DNA of 64,000 nucleotides, from the NCBI GenBank assembly GCA_025917655.1, contig CP084615.1, positions 62,001 to 126,000 on the forward strand, written 5' to 3'. Under the pieces are notes generated by a model that saw only the letters and a list, made by a program, of their open reading frames with translations, had not been told where the DNA came from and did not search any database. Positions 43,913 through 54,967 of this stretch are shown here, piece by piece. This DNA comes from Chlorella sorokiniana. Its lineage: Eukaryota > Chlorophyta > Trebouxiophyceae > Chlorellales > Chlorellaceae. Each line of letters starts with the position of its first letter. Within the stretch, counting starts at the first letter, position 1. The position numbers were made by a program, and so were the translations under genes.

Positions 43913-46115
43913 TTACTGGCTGGTGCGCCGCCGTTTTGTATCCTGCAAGGAGGCGTGGGGATACAGCGATGCTGAGAAGATGATGATACAGCGGCGTCCC
44001 ACTCCCTGCCTCCTTCCTTTGCATCGCTCTGGCCCGCTGCACCTCACAGCATCTGCACCAGGAAGCAGCGCACGCACCACAGCGCACGGCTCCCAGCCCA
44101 GCACCCTTGCTGCGCTTGCCTGAGAGGAGGCGCCGCCTGCCAGGTGCTCGTGCAGCATCTCCAGCTCTTCATCCGTCGGAATGCAGCCGCCGCCGCCGCC
44201 GCCGTTCCGCCGCACGCTCGCGGCAGGCGCGTCCTTCCCTTCCGGCGGCTGCGTGCCCAGGCTGGCGGCTGCCAGGGAGCCGGAGCGGCGGCTGCCACCG
44301 CCGCCGGACAGCGCGGCGAGGGAGTCGGCGGCGGCGAGCGCGCGCAGGCCCGCCGACGTCGCCTGCAGGCGCTCGGAGTCGGCGGCGCCCACAGAGGTGC
44401 TGCAGTTGGCAGCAGGAAGGAACTGTCCGGGGGCAGCTGGGGGCAGGCCGGCGGCGGCTGCAGCCGCAGGCCGAACTGGCGCGCCGGGTCTGCGGCAGCG
44501 GCAGTCTGTGCATGCTGCGCCGCGATGGCAGCCGCCGCCGCCTGGATGATCGCCTGCAGCTGCTCCTGCTGCGCCTGCTGTGCCTGTTGCGCCTGCTGTG
44601 CCTGCTGTGCCTGCTGCAGCAACGCCAGCGCCGCCTGCACGGCGCCGGCAGCCTGCGCCTGCGCCATTGCAGGGCCCTGGCTGAGACCCGGCAGGGGCAG
44701 CGGCAGCAGCGGCGCCGGCGCCGACAGCGGCGGCAGGGGGCGGGTGCGACTGTGCGGCGCGCTGGTCGTCCCGCGGCGCCGTGTGTGTTTGCTCTGAGTG
44801 TCGTCTGCACACAGAGGTGTGGGGGAGGGGGCGGATGAACATGGTGGAAAGGTGGTGGCGGGCAGATGAAGACCAGCTCAGAGCTGCGGTGTGGGGTTTG
44901 GCTGGGCTGCTGCATCCGCAAGCCAGCCATCCGTCCGACAGAACTCCCAACTTGCCGCCCAACTCACAGAAGCCCCGCTAGCAACCCCCACCTGAGAACG
45001 TTATGAGCTTGGTGCCGGGCTGAACGGTGGCGGGCACGCCCACGTGCGCCTCCAGCTCAGCCACCCGGTGCTGCAGGGGGTATTGCGCAGGGCAGAACGG
45101 AACTCTGGCTGCTGAGCACACAGTCTACCAAGCGAGACAGGTGAAAAGGCAGCAGTCGGGCAACTACACTCGTCGTGAGCATTACCGCCGCCCGTTTTCG
45201 CCGTGCTCCAGTTGACTTGCAGGCTATGCAGATATTCCCCTGTGCAGCACGCCAAAGCAGCTTCCCAGTGGCTTCCCCGGCAGCCCCGGTGCCGCACCTG
45301 CAGGCGCTGCACATATTGCACCACCTCCTCCAAGAAGTTGGCGGTGTTGGCACGCTCGGTGTGCGGCACCAGCTGCCGCAGAGCTTCCAGGCGCTCGTTG
45401 ATGCGCAGGCGGCGCCGCGCTTCGGCCTGCGCAGGCGGGCGGGTTGCAGTGACGCACGGTTGGCATGCCGTGAACATCATGCGTCGTGTCCAGTGAAGGG
45501 GGTTTGGGCGGCGGCACGAAGCGCTGGCAGTGACCGTATCAAGCCTGGGCCCGACCATGCAGGCAAAGCTCAAGCATATCAATGGCGGGCGCTGCTTTCC
45601 ACGCGACCAAAGAGACGCCCTGGTAGCCCAGCTGGCAGGTTACTAAGCAGCACAGGGTTGCTGCGCGCTGTGCAACGCACGCTCAGTGCGCTGCCAGGCC
45701 ATGCACACGAGGTGCTGGCAGCTGCGTTGCGAGTGTACTGGCTCACCTGCTGGTGCCTCTGATTGTAGGAGCTGGCTGGCCGCGTCTCCCCAGAGGTTCG
45801 ACCACCGCGGGTGGCCGGGGCTGCGCTGCGCGTGGGGGCAGCAGTGGCAGCGTCGCCGTCGGCAGCAGCTGGCGCTGTCTCGGGTGCCCGGCCACCTGCA
45901 TCGTGTTTCGGGCTGTTCGACTGCAGCTGTTGTAAGAGCTGTTGCAGGTCTAGCGCCGCCGCCCCTGGCGGAAACGTGCCTTGCGACTGCTGCTGCATGT
46001 CAAACGGCAGTGCGGGCACGCCCTTGAGTATGCCTTGAAGCTGTTGAGCTTTGAGGCCGCTCGGGTCAGGCGCTGCAGCCGCCGACGAAAGTGAGACAAA
46101 GGCAGTCTGTGTCAT
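43913..46115 (-). CDS. bHLH transcription factor (BIM-like)
   Basis: Nuclear DNA-binding factor. Exons: 46115-45747, 45426-45298, 45070-44993 and from 44804 onward. The bHLH domain spans the exon 1-2 join: NQRHQQAEARRRLRINERLE, then ALRQLVPHTERANTANFLEE and VVQYVQRLQHRVAELEAHVG. The basic region has His, Glu and Arg at the 5-9-13 positions that read E-box/G-box DNA. The loop and helix 2 resemble plant BIM proteins, which act with BES1-type factors; no brassinosteroid link is implied. The last exon encodes a long QAQQA repeat, then NCSTSVGAADSERLQATSAG and DEELEMLHEHLAGGASS. The frame slips at the G/C run 44429-44433. The end is ambiguous: read-through gives a stop at 43913, while a possible GC-AG intron (44119-44053) gives a stop at 44044. 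Confidence 0.82.
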
Positions 46116-46316
46116 GCAGCCGCTCGAAGCTTTGGACGGTTGCCTAAAAGCAAAACCATCGAGAAGGAGAGCGGCGAATGAGCTCTGTGCGAGGGTTCGC
46201 CTGCCTATGTTGGTGCGCCTGGTTTCGTCATGGATTTTCTTCCGCAACCAAGCACACCCTAAACGCGGTTCTACAGCGGGTTGAGCCCATCCATCGTGGC
46301 CCCCACAACCAAAAAC
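46116..46316. promoter_or_regulatory. 201-bp divergent promoter, bHLH / LCMT1
   Basis: The two start codons face outward only 201 bp apart, so both promoters and both 5' UTRs must fit here or overlap coding sequence. The middle (about 46140-46260) is less GC-rich. No TATA box is evident. Confidence 0.55.
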
Positions 46317-49284
46317 ATGTTGGGAAACCGCCTGGGCGGCGGGCTGGGCCTGGGAGGGCGAGGTGACGATGGCGTTCGAGACACAAACGACGACGCTCAG
46401 CTCAGCAAGCTGTGAGAGGCGTGTGCGGTTGATCGCATTGCGGGATGGCACCGACACCTCCGATGGGCACCAGTCTGCTGTTGCCCTCTTTGCCGCATCT
46501 CCCGCTGCCGCTGCTCTTTGTTGCTATGGGCATACCTGGGCTTCCGTCCTGTGCGCAGCTCCTGCGTACGTCATGGATACTTCCAAGACAACTTCGTGCA
46601 CAACTTTGTTCGGCGACCTGCGCGGCGCTCGCCTCTCATTAACCGAGGTGGGGGCTCGGTGTTTTGCACGGCCGGGCATGAAGGTAAATGCAGCGGCGGC
46701 CGTTGATAATCCCGTCCTTGATTGCCACCGCTGCAGGCTATTACTCACGGTACGCGGCTCTGCGCAGCCTGATGCTACAGTTCCTCGCCTTGACCAGCAC
46801 GGCGGCGCCACCACAGCATGCCCAGCAGGACGACGGGGCGGCGGCCCTGGAGCAGCCCCAGCCAAGCACCCAGGCGGCGGCGGCAAGCAGAGAGGACGGC
46901 ACGACTGCATGTCCGCAGGGCCAGCCGCCCCCGCCCACGCAACAGCAGCGGCAGCAGCAACAGCAGCAGCGAGAGTCTGGGCCGTGTACCGGGCGGCGGC
47001 GGCAAATCCTCGTGCTGGGAGCCGGCTTCGACACCGCCTTCTTCCAAATGGCGGCGGAGGGCGTCGGCGCCAGCAAGTACATAGAACTGGACTTCCTGCA
47101 GGCAAGGAGAAAGATCAGCGCGGCAGAGGCGTTTCCCACGGGGTTCTCAGCCGCGTGGCTGGGCTCCAGTGCGGCCGCAACACAGCCTGCACCTGTTTTT
47201 TTCAGCGAGGAATCGAGAGGCCCCTCAACCTAAGATCAAAACAGGAACACATATACACTCCACCCCACCTCAGTGCTGCCCCCCGTCCGCTGCTGCAGGT
47301 CACTCAGAAAAAGGCGGCGGCAATCCAGCGGGTGCCCGAGCTACGTGCATGCCTAGGCGACGCGGACGACGCCAGCATACAGCCGGGTGGGCAGCGCCTG
47401 CTGGCCCCCTGCTGGCCGCTCCTGGCCGCACCTGGGGGCTGTGCCAGCCTTGCGGGCACGCGTGGCTGGCAGGCTGACTGCCCTGACTTGAACATGCACA
47501 GCCCGAGCTTGAGGCCGCCTGCTGTGGGTTCCTCCTCCGTACTGCGTGGGTTCAGCCTGACCAAGCACTTTGCCTCTTCCATCATGCCGCCGCAGAGGAG
47601 GGTCGTGTGGTGACCGAGCGGTACTGCCTGCTCCCCGCCGACCTGCGGGACACCGCCCAGCTGGCGGCGGCCCTGGAGGCGGCGGGGCTGGACCCTGAGG
47701 CCCCCACCCTCGTGCTCTCCGAGTGCGTGCTCGTCTACCTGCAGCCGCAGCACAGGTGGGTGGGTGCAGGCTGCTGTTGGGCTAACGTTGTGGGTGGGTG
47801 TGCATGGGGGTGTTTGGCGGTTGCGGGGCGCGAGGGAGCGGGCGGCGGCGGCAGGTGCTCTTATGGGTGTCTTGGGGGAGCGGCAGCGCTGCTGTGCTGG
47901 TGCAGTCACAACGGACATGTGCGCGTGTGTATGCGCATTATGCCTGGGCAGGGGAGGATGCGCAGCGGCGGGTGCCAGCGGTGGTGTCCAGCAGCAGCAG
48001 AGGTGTGGGCCAGGCTGGCCCAACTGCTGCACAGCTGCCGCCGCCAGGCCGGGGCCCCCTCATGCCCTGGCCTGCCCCCATTGCAGTCGCGGCATGGCTT
48101 GATGTGCACACTTGCAACCATTGCAAACTCCCCGTGGTGCAGCCGAGAAGTGGTACGCTGGTTGGCCGAGCGGCTGCGCTGCGCTGCGATGGTCGTCTAT
48201 GAGCAGGTGAGTTCCTTGCCGATTCGGCGCTCACCCCCAACCCCATCCCTACCCCCTATCCCTACCCCCACCCCCACCCACCACACTACGCTGCACACCC
48301 GGGCCAACCTGCTTGCGCCCACCCGCACGTGGCGCAGATTGGGCCCCATGACGCCTTTGGGCAGCAGATGCTGATCAACCTGGAAAGCCGCGGCTGCGCC
48401 CTGCTGGGCATTGAGGGTGTGTGTTGGGGGGCGGCGCGCCACATTCTTGCTAACCTGGTTCGCGCCGCATGCTGTCCCCGCTGCAGCGGCAGCAGGCCCA
48501 GCCCCTACCAGGGCTGGCTGTCGGGAAGGCTGACACTGCATGGCTCGTGACGCCGCCTGCTGTCGCCTGCCTGCAGCCACCCCCTCTCTGGAGGCCCACC
48601 GCCGCCGCTTCACCGAGTGTGGCTGGCAGCGGGCCGAGGCCCACGATATGGACCACGTGTATAGGTGGGTGGTGCAGCGGCGCTGCTGGGGCCGGTGTGG
48701 CAGGTGCAGTTTGGTGGCGCCCTTGTCATAAAAGAGAGGGCTGCGCAGGGGGAGCATGGGAGGGCAGGGAGCTGTGCTGTGCTCTTGCGCCTGCCGCCCG
48801 GCAGCCCGCCCGGCCACGCAAGCTGCACAAACATTTTTTTCCTGCTTGCGACCAGGTGCTGCTCTTCTTGCTTGAGGTGCAGCCACTGCATTGACCCTGT
48901 TGACCGACGGCGCATCGAGCGGCTCGAAATATTTGACGAGTTTGAAGAATGGCATCTGATACAGGCAAGACTCTCTTGCAAGCACCTCGCCGAAAAAGGA
49001 ACAGTGGGTGCTCTCCCTTCGTGTATTCTTGCTTGCAGTATCAGGATGCCACGCTCTCAACCCGCCCCCTGCTGCAGCAACACTACTGCATCGCCATCGG
49101 CGTCAAGGACGACAGCGGCCTGCTGCAGCGCTTTGGCCTGCCGCACTTCCCGCAGCCTTCAGTGCCGGGCGGCGGCGCGGCGGCGGCTCGGCCGCGCCCG
49201 GGCGCCGCCGCCTCGCTTTGTCACGTGACGGGGCAGCGCTTTGACTGCATGATGCATGTCCTTCTGCTCAGTGGATTTCGTTGA
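46317..49284 (+). CDS. LCMT1: Leucine carboxyl methyltransferase 1 (PP2A methyltransferase)
   Basis: Cytosolic SAM-dependent enzyme that methylates the C-terminal leucine of the PP2A catalytic subunit. Exons: 46317-46411, 46559-46647, 46737-47101, 47299-47386, 47596-47755, 48143-48206, 48338-48416, 48577-48664, 48883-48964, 49078-49284; phases are consistent throughout. Conserved pieces: GVRDTNDDAQLSKLSCVRHG, YFQDNFVHNFVRR, the SAM loop ILVLGAGFDTAFFQM, SKYIELDFLQ joined to VTQKKAAAIQRV, RYCLLPADLRD, LVLSECVLVYLQPQHS, AMVVYEQIGPHDAFGQQMLI, FTECGWQRAEAHDMDHVY, FDEFEEWHLIQQHYCIAI. Two introns (47102-47298 and 48965-49077) have GC donors, both required by the family alignment. A Gln/Ala-rich insert of roughly 60 residues precedes the SAM loop. 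Skipping 49039-49077 is chosen because it joins LIQ directly to QHYC. Confidence 0.95.
47102..47298 (+). other. GC-AG intron in LCMT1
   Basis: The donor is CAG|GCAAGG and the acceptor CTGCTGCAG. It joins the SAM-loop exon (ending ELDFLQ) to VTQKKAAAIQ in phase 0, as in other LCMT1 proteins. Confidence 0.85.
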
Positions 49285-49517
49285 TCTGATTGGTTGCATG
49301 TCATTGTGAAAGAGCTGGTTGAAGAATCATTAGTGGCTGCCTGCTGCTGACAAGCTGGAGGGAAGTGCCTGACTAGGCATCAGTGTCTTTGAGCTGGCAC
49401 TCATGTCGAGTGCTGCTTTTCACGAGGTCTCCCTGGCATTCTCGTATTATCCACCTGCTCTAAGTTCTTCTGTGCCTTGGACGCGAACCTTGGACTAGAG
49501 TCTCAGAACCGAGAACC

Positions 49518-50397
49518 ATGGCTGGTGAGCTGGAGCTACCTCCGCCTGTTGTGCTCCAGCGCCTCAGCTTCAAGCTGCTCTCACTCAGGCCCAGGCTGCG
49601 CACGTCCCTTGCGCCTCGCCATTCCGCCACCGCCGCTCCTCCGCCGCCGCCGCCGCACAGGCTTCCCCCTGCCCTCCCTGGCTCTGCCCTCCAGACCAGC
49701 AGGCGCAGGGCAAGACGAACGTGCCGGGGCAGAGGCCACTGAGCTGAGGAGCGCGCAGTGGCACATTGAGCGCGAGGTGGGTGCAGTTGAACCTCCAGAC
49801 CCTTGAAGGTGGCTCGCGGTGCGAGGCTGCGGCTTGGAACAAACCTCTGTCTGTCACCTTCCACTTACCTTCCATGCACCACATATTCGTTTTCCTCACA
49901 GCCGGCCCCCTTCCCCTGTGCTGCTCACAGGGCAACGAGGGCATCCGCGAGCAGATGGCGCAGGGCGACCGCGAGGCGGACGCAGCCAATGCCTCCCGGG
50001 TGCGCGCCGCCAAGTGCTCTCCAGCCCCGCCGCCTGTGGTACCACACCCCCGCTGGTTGGCTTCAGGCATGCTGCTTTGTTGTTGTTTGTTGTTGGTGCC
50101 TGTTTCGCGTCTGCTCTGCACTCGGCAATCCCCTGCCACCTTCCATGTTTTGTGCAGGACCGGCAGGACCCGACTACAACCCAGCCAACCCTGCCGAGGA
50201 GCGAATCGAGGAGGAGTTTGCGGGTGGGGCTGGGATGCCATTGCTGCTTCAGCACACCTGCGGCCCGCCTGCGGCCAGCCCACAGCAATACTGGGGAAGG
50301 TGGGGTGGTGCAGTGGCCGGGCGCGGCGGCTGGTTGCATGGCAACAGGGGGTTGACATGGTGTATGTCAGAGGGTTGCAGGTGCGGGAGCCAAGTGA
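49518..50397 (+). CDS. Small acidic protein with Arg-rich organelle leader, unknown
   Basis: Exons 49518-49524 (only 7 coding bases), 49589-49776, 49931-49999, 50158-50223, 50381-50397, giving about 115 residues. The first exon ATGGCTG and the acceptor at 49588 produce a leader of MAGPGCARPLRLAIPPPP followed by Arg-rich sequence, like a plastid or mitochondrial presequence. The mature part is helical and acidic: ATELRSAQWHIEREGNEGIR, EQMAQGDREADAANASR, then PDYNPANPAEERIEEEFAGG. Joining exons 3 and 4 in this frame requires one extra G at 49997-50000, the same class of slip seen elsewhere. A TGTAA polyadenylation signal lies at 50523-50527. I recognise no family. Convergent with mitochondrial bL28. 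Confidence 0.6.
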
Positions 50398-50660
50398 AGG
50401 GACGCTCTTGTGCGGCTCTCAGAGCCAAGCTGTGCCAATAATGTACTACCAAAGCACATTTGATGTGCAACTTTGACAGCCAGTGCATCCTGACCTGACA
50501 CACGAAGCCCATTCTTGTGAGTTGTAAATGACCGCCTGGACAGTCTCAGACAAGGCAGCCTTGGGTACACATAGCTGGCCTGGCGGGTCGCTCAGCTTAA
50601 CACCATGCAAGGCTGCCTCTTCTTTGAAAGAGATACCTTCTTTGAAATGGATACCACCGC
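50398..50660. terminator. Convergent 3' region with TGTAA signal
   Basis: The plus strand has TGTAA at 50523-50527, about 125 nt past the stop of the small acidic protein gene, fitting chlorophyte poly(A) usage. No other feature. Confidence 0.4.
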
Positions 50661-51426
50661 TCACAAGGCCACCTCTTGGGCTGCCGCTGCCGCCGCTGCT
50701 GCTGCCGCTGGCGGCAAGAACTGCTGCTGCTGCTGCGCGCCCTTGGCCTGCCGCGCGCCCCCTTGGCTTGCAGCCGGGCCAGCAGCTTCTGCCGCAGCTC
50801 GATTGCTACGTCCGACTGCAGCTTCTTGTCTGGTGTGTTGAGGATGTACGGGTCCAGGCCCCGGCTTTGTCAATATTCCTGCGGGCAACGAGTCAGGGCG
50901 CCATGTAAGCTGCAGCAAAGCGATTGCAGGCCACCCGCGAGCACCAAGAATGAGGATGGAGGGACCACCACACCAGCGGTCGCCAGGCTTGACAGGGTGA
51001 TATCATCTCCCACCTGAGTGCAGCTGCTGTGATGCGGAGCGGCACCATGCGCTCCAGAATGTGGCTGTACAGCCGCTTGTTGTGTGCGTTGGGCTTCCAA
51101 GTGCGCCTCGTCCTGCAGGCGGCAGGGCAGCGCAGGGTGGAGGCAGCAACCGCTTCAGCAGCCACGCCTGCCCAGCCGTGCCTGAGCTGCTGTTGCCACA
51201 GATAACTGCTCCGCAGGATTTCCTGTTAAGCATGACCCCATGCAAGGCTGTGAGGTTTGGTCAGCAGCCAGGCGCAGAGCCCTGCAGCGGGCGGCAGACG
51301 AGCGGCTCACTTGTTGCCGCCCTTGTCGCTGATCTGGTTGCCTGACAGCACTCGGCGCCCGGCGTACAACCCCCGTCTCGCCCTGTTGCACACCGCACGT
51401 GTCAAGCTCCCCAGCCCCAGCGGCAT
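50661..51426 (-). CDS. Mitochondrial ribosomal protein bL28m
   Basis: Large-subunit ribosomal protein of the L28 family. Exons 51426-51311, 51112-51014, 50878-50661. The protein opens MPLGLGSLTRAVCNRARRGL, then YAGRRVLSGNQISDKGGNK, TRRTWKPNAHNKRLYSHILE, RMVPLRITAAALRNIDKAGG and LDPYILNTPDKKLQSDVAIE. The RRTWKPN...LRxT..ALR pattern and the IDKAGGLDxYIL segment are the L28 signature. The C-terminal extension (LDPYILNTPDKKL onward) and the short basic leader point to the mitochondrial rather than the plastid form. The tail is Gln/Ala-rich. The frame slips at the C run 50859-50862 and again in the low-complexity tail. Confidence 0.88.
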
Positions 51427-51717
51427 GGCTCCAGGTTCAGAAGCGCAGTGGAGGGTTCAAAGCCGGGGTGCGAGCCCCTTCAGGTCGTGTAGCATTGGAT
51501 ACAGGTTGTAATGAAGAGGGCCCTCGGCACTCCACGAGGCCAATTGGGTCGGAAGACGGTACTGTACTGGGCTGGCATTGCCAATGGCAGCGCACCGATC
51601 CGATAGGCGCGAGCAGCAATCTTACAACTTCGTGTTGTTTGAGTTCACGTCGTGAGCAGGCTCCTGGAGCCCACCCCTTCGCTGCTGTTGAATCTTTCTG
51701 TCTCGTAGCGTGTCGCC
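51427..51717. promoter_or_regulatory. Divergent 5' region between bL28m and the 66-residue membrane protein
   Basis: 291 bp between outward-facing start codons. No defined motif. Confidence 0.4.
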
Positions 51718-52398
51718 ATGGGCTGGGTATCGGGTGCGGTAGTGCAAGGAGTTGTGGCGTTCGTTTTTCTGGGCACCCTGAAGCGGGCAGGCGTCATCAA
51801 GTGCGTTCTTGCTTTTTGGTTGCTTTCTGGGGCTGTCCAGCAAGCCGGCATGATAAGCAGCCTGCTTCGTGCCCGATGCTGAAGCCTGAGAAGCTGCAGG
51901 AGGAACCTGAGGACCTCTGTCGGCTGCCTTACCCGCCGACTGCTCCACCTGCCGCCAGTGCTCTTCTGCCCGCATCGACACCTCTTCCCTCATCTGCTGC
52001 AGGGTGGAGCCTCGGGCCATCGAAAACACGGGCATTCGGTCCATCTTTGAGCAGGGGGTGAGCATCGCTGCAGGGCAAACACTGCACGCCTCGGCTGCGC
52101 CACAGTTGCCTCCCCACCTCCCGCCCCTGCTGACCTCCACTTGGCTGGCTGCCGGCATCAAACGTGCGCTCCTCTTTGGAACTCTATGTGCAGCTTGCAT
52201 TCGGCGAATCAATAGCGCAGGCAGGAGAGCGGGTGCTTAAGGAGTTCAAGAAGGTACGGGGGTGGGCGGTGGGTGCACGAGAGTGTTGACCGCCGTTGTG
52301 CGCAAGCGCAAGCGAGGGACCCTCTAACTGCGCTGCACTCATGCTCCACGTTCCCTGCATCGTCTCAACGCCCCCACCCCCTTGCTCCTTTGCAGTGA
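51718..52398 (+). CDS. 66-residue single-pass membrane protein, unknown
   Basis: Four exons: 51718-51800, 52003-52057, 52194-52253, and a last exon whose coding part is the stop codon alone at 52396-52398 (TGA right after the acceptor TTTGCAG). Total 67 codons in perfect phase: MGWVSGAVVQGVVAFVFLGT, LKRAGVIK, VEPRAIENTGIRSIFEQG, LAFGESIAQAGERVLKEFKK. Residues about 5-20 form a membrane segment, followed by a positively charged flank and an amphipathic helix. All donors are GT and all acceptors AG. Exons this short escape ORF-based callers. The family is unknown; small organelle or ER membrane subunits have this size and shape. Confidence 0.6.
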
Positions 52399-52839
52399 AA
52401 TTTGCATTCACAGCTCTTCGGTCTTAAAGGCAGCGCCCATGGGCTCCTTCAAGTCCTTGATCAACGCCCACAGCCCATTACCTGCTCCGTGCACCGTCGC
52501 CGCCCGACATCCTGCCACGCACCTTGTACCACCCAACTGCCTCGATTGCAGCACTTCCCCCTCTTTCCCCGCTTCTGGCTGCTTCGTCAGCTCTTCCCCT
52601 TGCTTGTTCCTGTATTTGCAACTGAGCCTTCCCTGCATCTAGGCAGGCTGAGGTTACAGCGCCGGCGGATGCAGCCGAACAGCCTCTCGAGTTCCAGACA
52701 ACGTGTGACCAATGCTGAGCAGCAGCAAATGCAGCCCAGATGCCCAGCGCGACTCAGCAAGACCGCGCCGCGGCGGCCTCCAGGCTCAGCCTACTATCGC
52801 CCGGGTCAGCCCAGCAAGGGTCTGCGTGCGCTGCCCAGG
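52399..52839. other. Convergent 3' region
   Basis: 440 bp between facing genes. The plus strand is C/T-rich at 52480-52640. Presumed 3' UTRs. No further gene seen. Confidence 0.4.
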
Positions 52840-54967
52840 TCAGCCCAGCATGCGCATCATGCGGTCCGCGCCCTCGTCCATCCACGCCTGCTGCTCCTCG
52901 GTCAGCTGGATGGGCTGCGGCTCAGGGTAGAGGAAGTCGCCGCCCTGCGGGGTGGAAAGCAAAAGGGGGACGGGAGCAGGGCGGGGTGAGTGCATGCGGG
53001 GCGGCTGCACAGCAGCAAAGCCCCCGGTGTGGGGCAGGGCACTCGGCTGCACTGCCGCACACAAAGTGCAGCAGCGCAGGCAGTGCCAGTCCGGACGGTA
53101 CCAGCGGGCCAGCAGCAAAGCTGCCGGGACAAGCAGTACACTACGGTGCAGCCGCAGTACCGCACCGTGGCGGTCTCGTACTCGTCCTCAAACTGCAGGA
53201 AGCGCGTCTCCGCCTCCCACACGCGCTGGCCCTCGCTGCGCGCCGCCACCTCCTCCGGGCTCCTGCAGGCGCCCATCCAGTGGGGCGGTCAGGTTTCAGG
53301 GGTGGCGCAACTGGGGCACAGATGTGGCGCTCGGTGCGGAAAGGGTGGCGCGCAGTGCTGGAGGGCACAGGGCCAGGCGAGCGGAGCAGCCGCCGGCGCC
53401 CAAGGCAGAGCAGAGGGTGCGCCACGTGCTGTGTCGCCCGCCGGGAAGCAGCCAGCGCAGGCAGCCGGCTTCCCGCCGCTGCTGGACATACGGAGCAGGG
53501 GTTTTGATTTCCCCTCCAGCTTGGCCCCTCACATGGTCATGACCCGCAGGTCCATGGGTGCCTGGTGGTCCTCGGGGGCACCACCGCCGCCGCCAGCGCG
53601 GGGCTGGTTGCCGCCAGCTGCGGGCGACAGAGTGGAGAGGGGGTTCGAGTGCAAGTGGCGGTGAGGGGTTGCAAGGGCGGGTGGTGAGGTATGAGTGAGA
53701 GTGCGTGTGCGCAGGTGGGTGGGTTGGTGGGAGGTGGGGGTGGAGGGGTTGTCCCCACTCGCGGTGCGCGGCAGGCAAGCATGCTGGCCGAGCGCAGCTG
53801 CGCCTGCCACCCTGCCGCACCCTGCGCAGCGCACCTGGACGGGGAAGCGGAAGAGGAGGGGGTCCCGCACGCGGTGCACCCGCACCTCCACCGCTGCGCC
53901 CACCTCCACCGCGGCCGCCAGCTGCGGCGACGCGTACAGCGCCTGCCACTGCTCCTCCGCTATCGGCAGCAGCCCGTCAAACTCGGCACCGATGTCGACC
54001 TGCGGGTTGCAAGTGGTTGGGTGGGGTCCAGGCGGTGTGCAGGGTGGAGGAGGAGCGGGGGTGGGAGGTTGGCGGGCTGTGCGACCCCCTCACAGCGCCA
54101 CACGCCCATGCACAAGAAAAGTGTGGCTGACAGGGCAACAGGGGGACAGGGAAGCAAGCAGCGGCAGGGGCTGGGCCACGACAGCGGCGCACCTGCAGGC
54201 CGTGGTGGTAGATCTGCGCCACCACTTGGCCCCGCAGCGTGGCGCCCTCGCGCACGCCGCTGAGCGGCGTGCGCCGCCGCCGCTCCTCCCCTCGGTGCAG
54301 GAAGTCGTCCTCGTCCACCCCGTCCGCGTCGGGCAGCTTGCGCAGCCGCTCCTTCTCAGTGCGCCAGCCGCCTGCGTGGCAGGGCGCGGGGGCGTGAGCA
54401 GCGGGGCGGCTGCACCGTGTTCCGGCGGCTGGCGGGGGCGCCGCCACCCGCAAGCCCAAGTGCCTCATTGTGGGACACTAGTGCCACCATGCAAGCTTTT
54501 GTTGGATACTTATGCTACCGTGCCAATCGGGAGGAAAGGGAGGGGACAATTTTCGCGGCAGGGGCAGGCGCACCGGGCGGCTCGGAGAACCAGTACTGCT
54601 CCGCCGAGGGGTCGACGTCGTCGGCGAACAGCGCCTCCTCGTACGGCAGCCCCACCTCGCGCTCCAGGGCGCCCAGCTCCCCAGACGGCAGCGGGTTCTG
54701 AGGGTCCACCAGCAGGTAGTCGTCGTCCTCGGGGCGGCATCCGGGTCGACGATTTCGCGGCGCTCGTTGGTGACGCGGGGGCGGCGGCGCGGCCACGCCG
54801 CGGCGGCGGCGGGGCGCGGCTGCAGGGCGGCGCGAGGCGGCGGGGAGCGGCCAGGGGTGTGTGAGGCGGCAGGGGGTATTGATTGAGTGACGCACGCATC
54901 CCTGGCTGCAGCTGCTGCAAGACGCGGCTTGGAGCGAGGCAGGAGGCGGGCGGCGGCCACCATGCAT
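52840..54967 (-). CDS. Plastid S1-domain protein, pTAC10-like
   Basis: Exons about 54967-54574, 54371-54193, 53999-53835, 53617-53533, 53262-53166, 52944-52840. After an Arg/Pro/Ala-rich leader (probable plastid transit peptide) come DDDYLLVDPQNPLPSGELGA, YEEALFADDVDPSAEQYWFS and TEKERLRKLPDADGVDEDDF. A single S1 fold follows: REGATLRGQVVAQIYHHGLQ, VDIGAEFDGLLPIAEEQWQA and VEVRVHRVRDPLLFRFPVQ. The tail reads DHQAPMDLRVMTMSPEEVAA, then QRVWEAETRFLQFEDEYETA, and ends DEGADRMMRMLG. Order and wording resemble pTAC10, a PEP-associated nucleoid protein needed for plastid transcription, but that match is from memory. The start codon is not secure. The frame slips at the G run 53574-53578. Confidence 0.68.

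Noticed and set aside
44540-44640. Trinucleotide-like repeat as a separate element
   Set aside because: It encodes the QAQQA repeat of the bHLH protein in frame.
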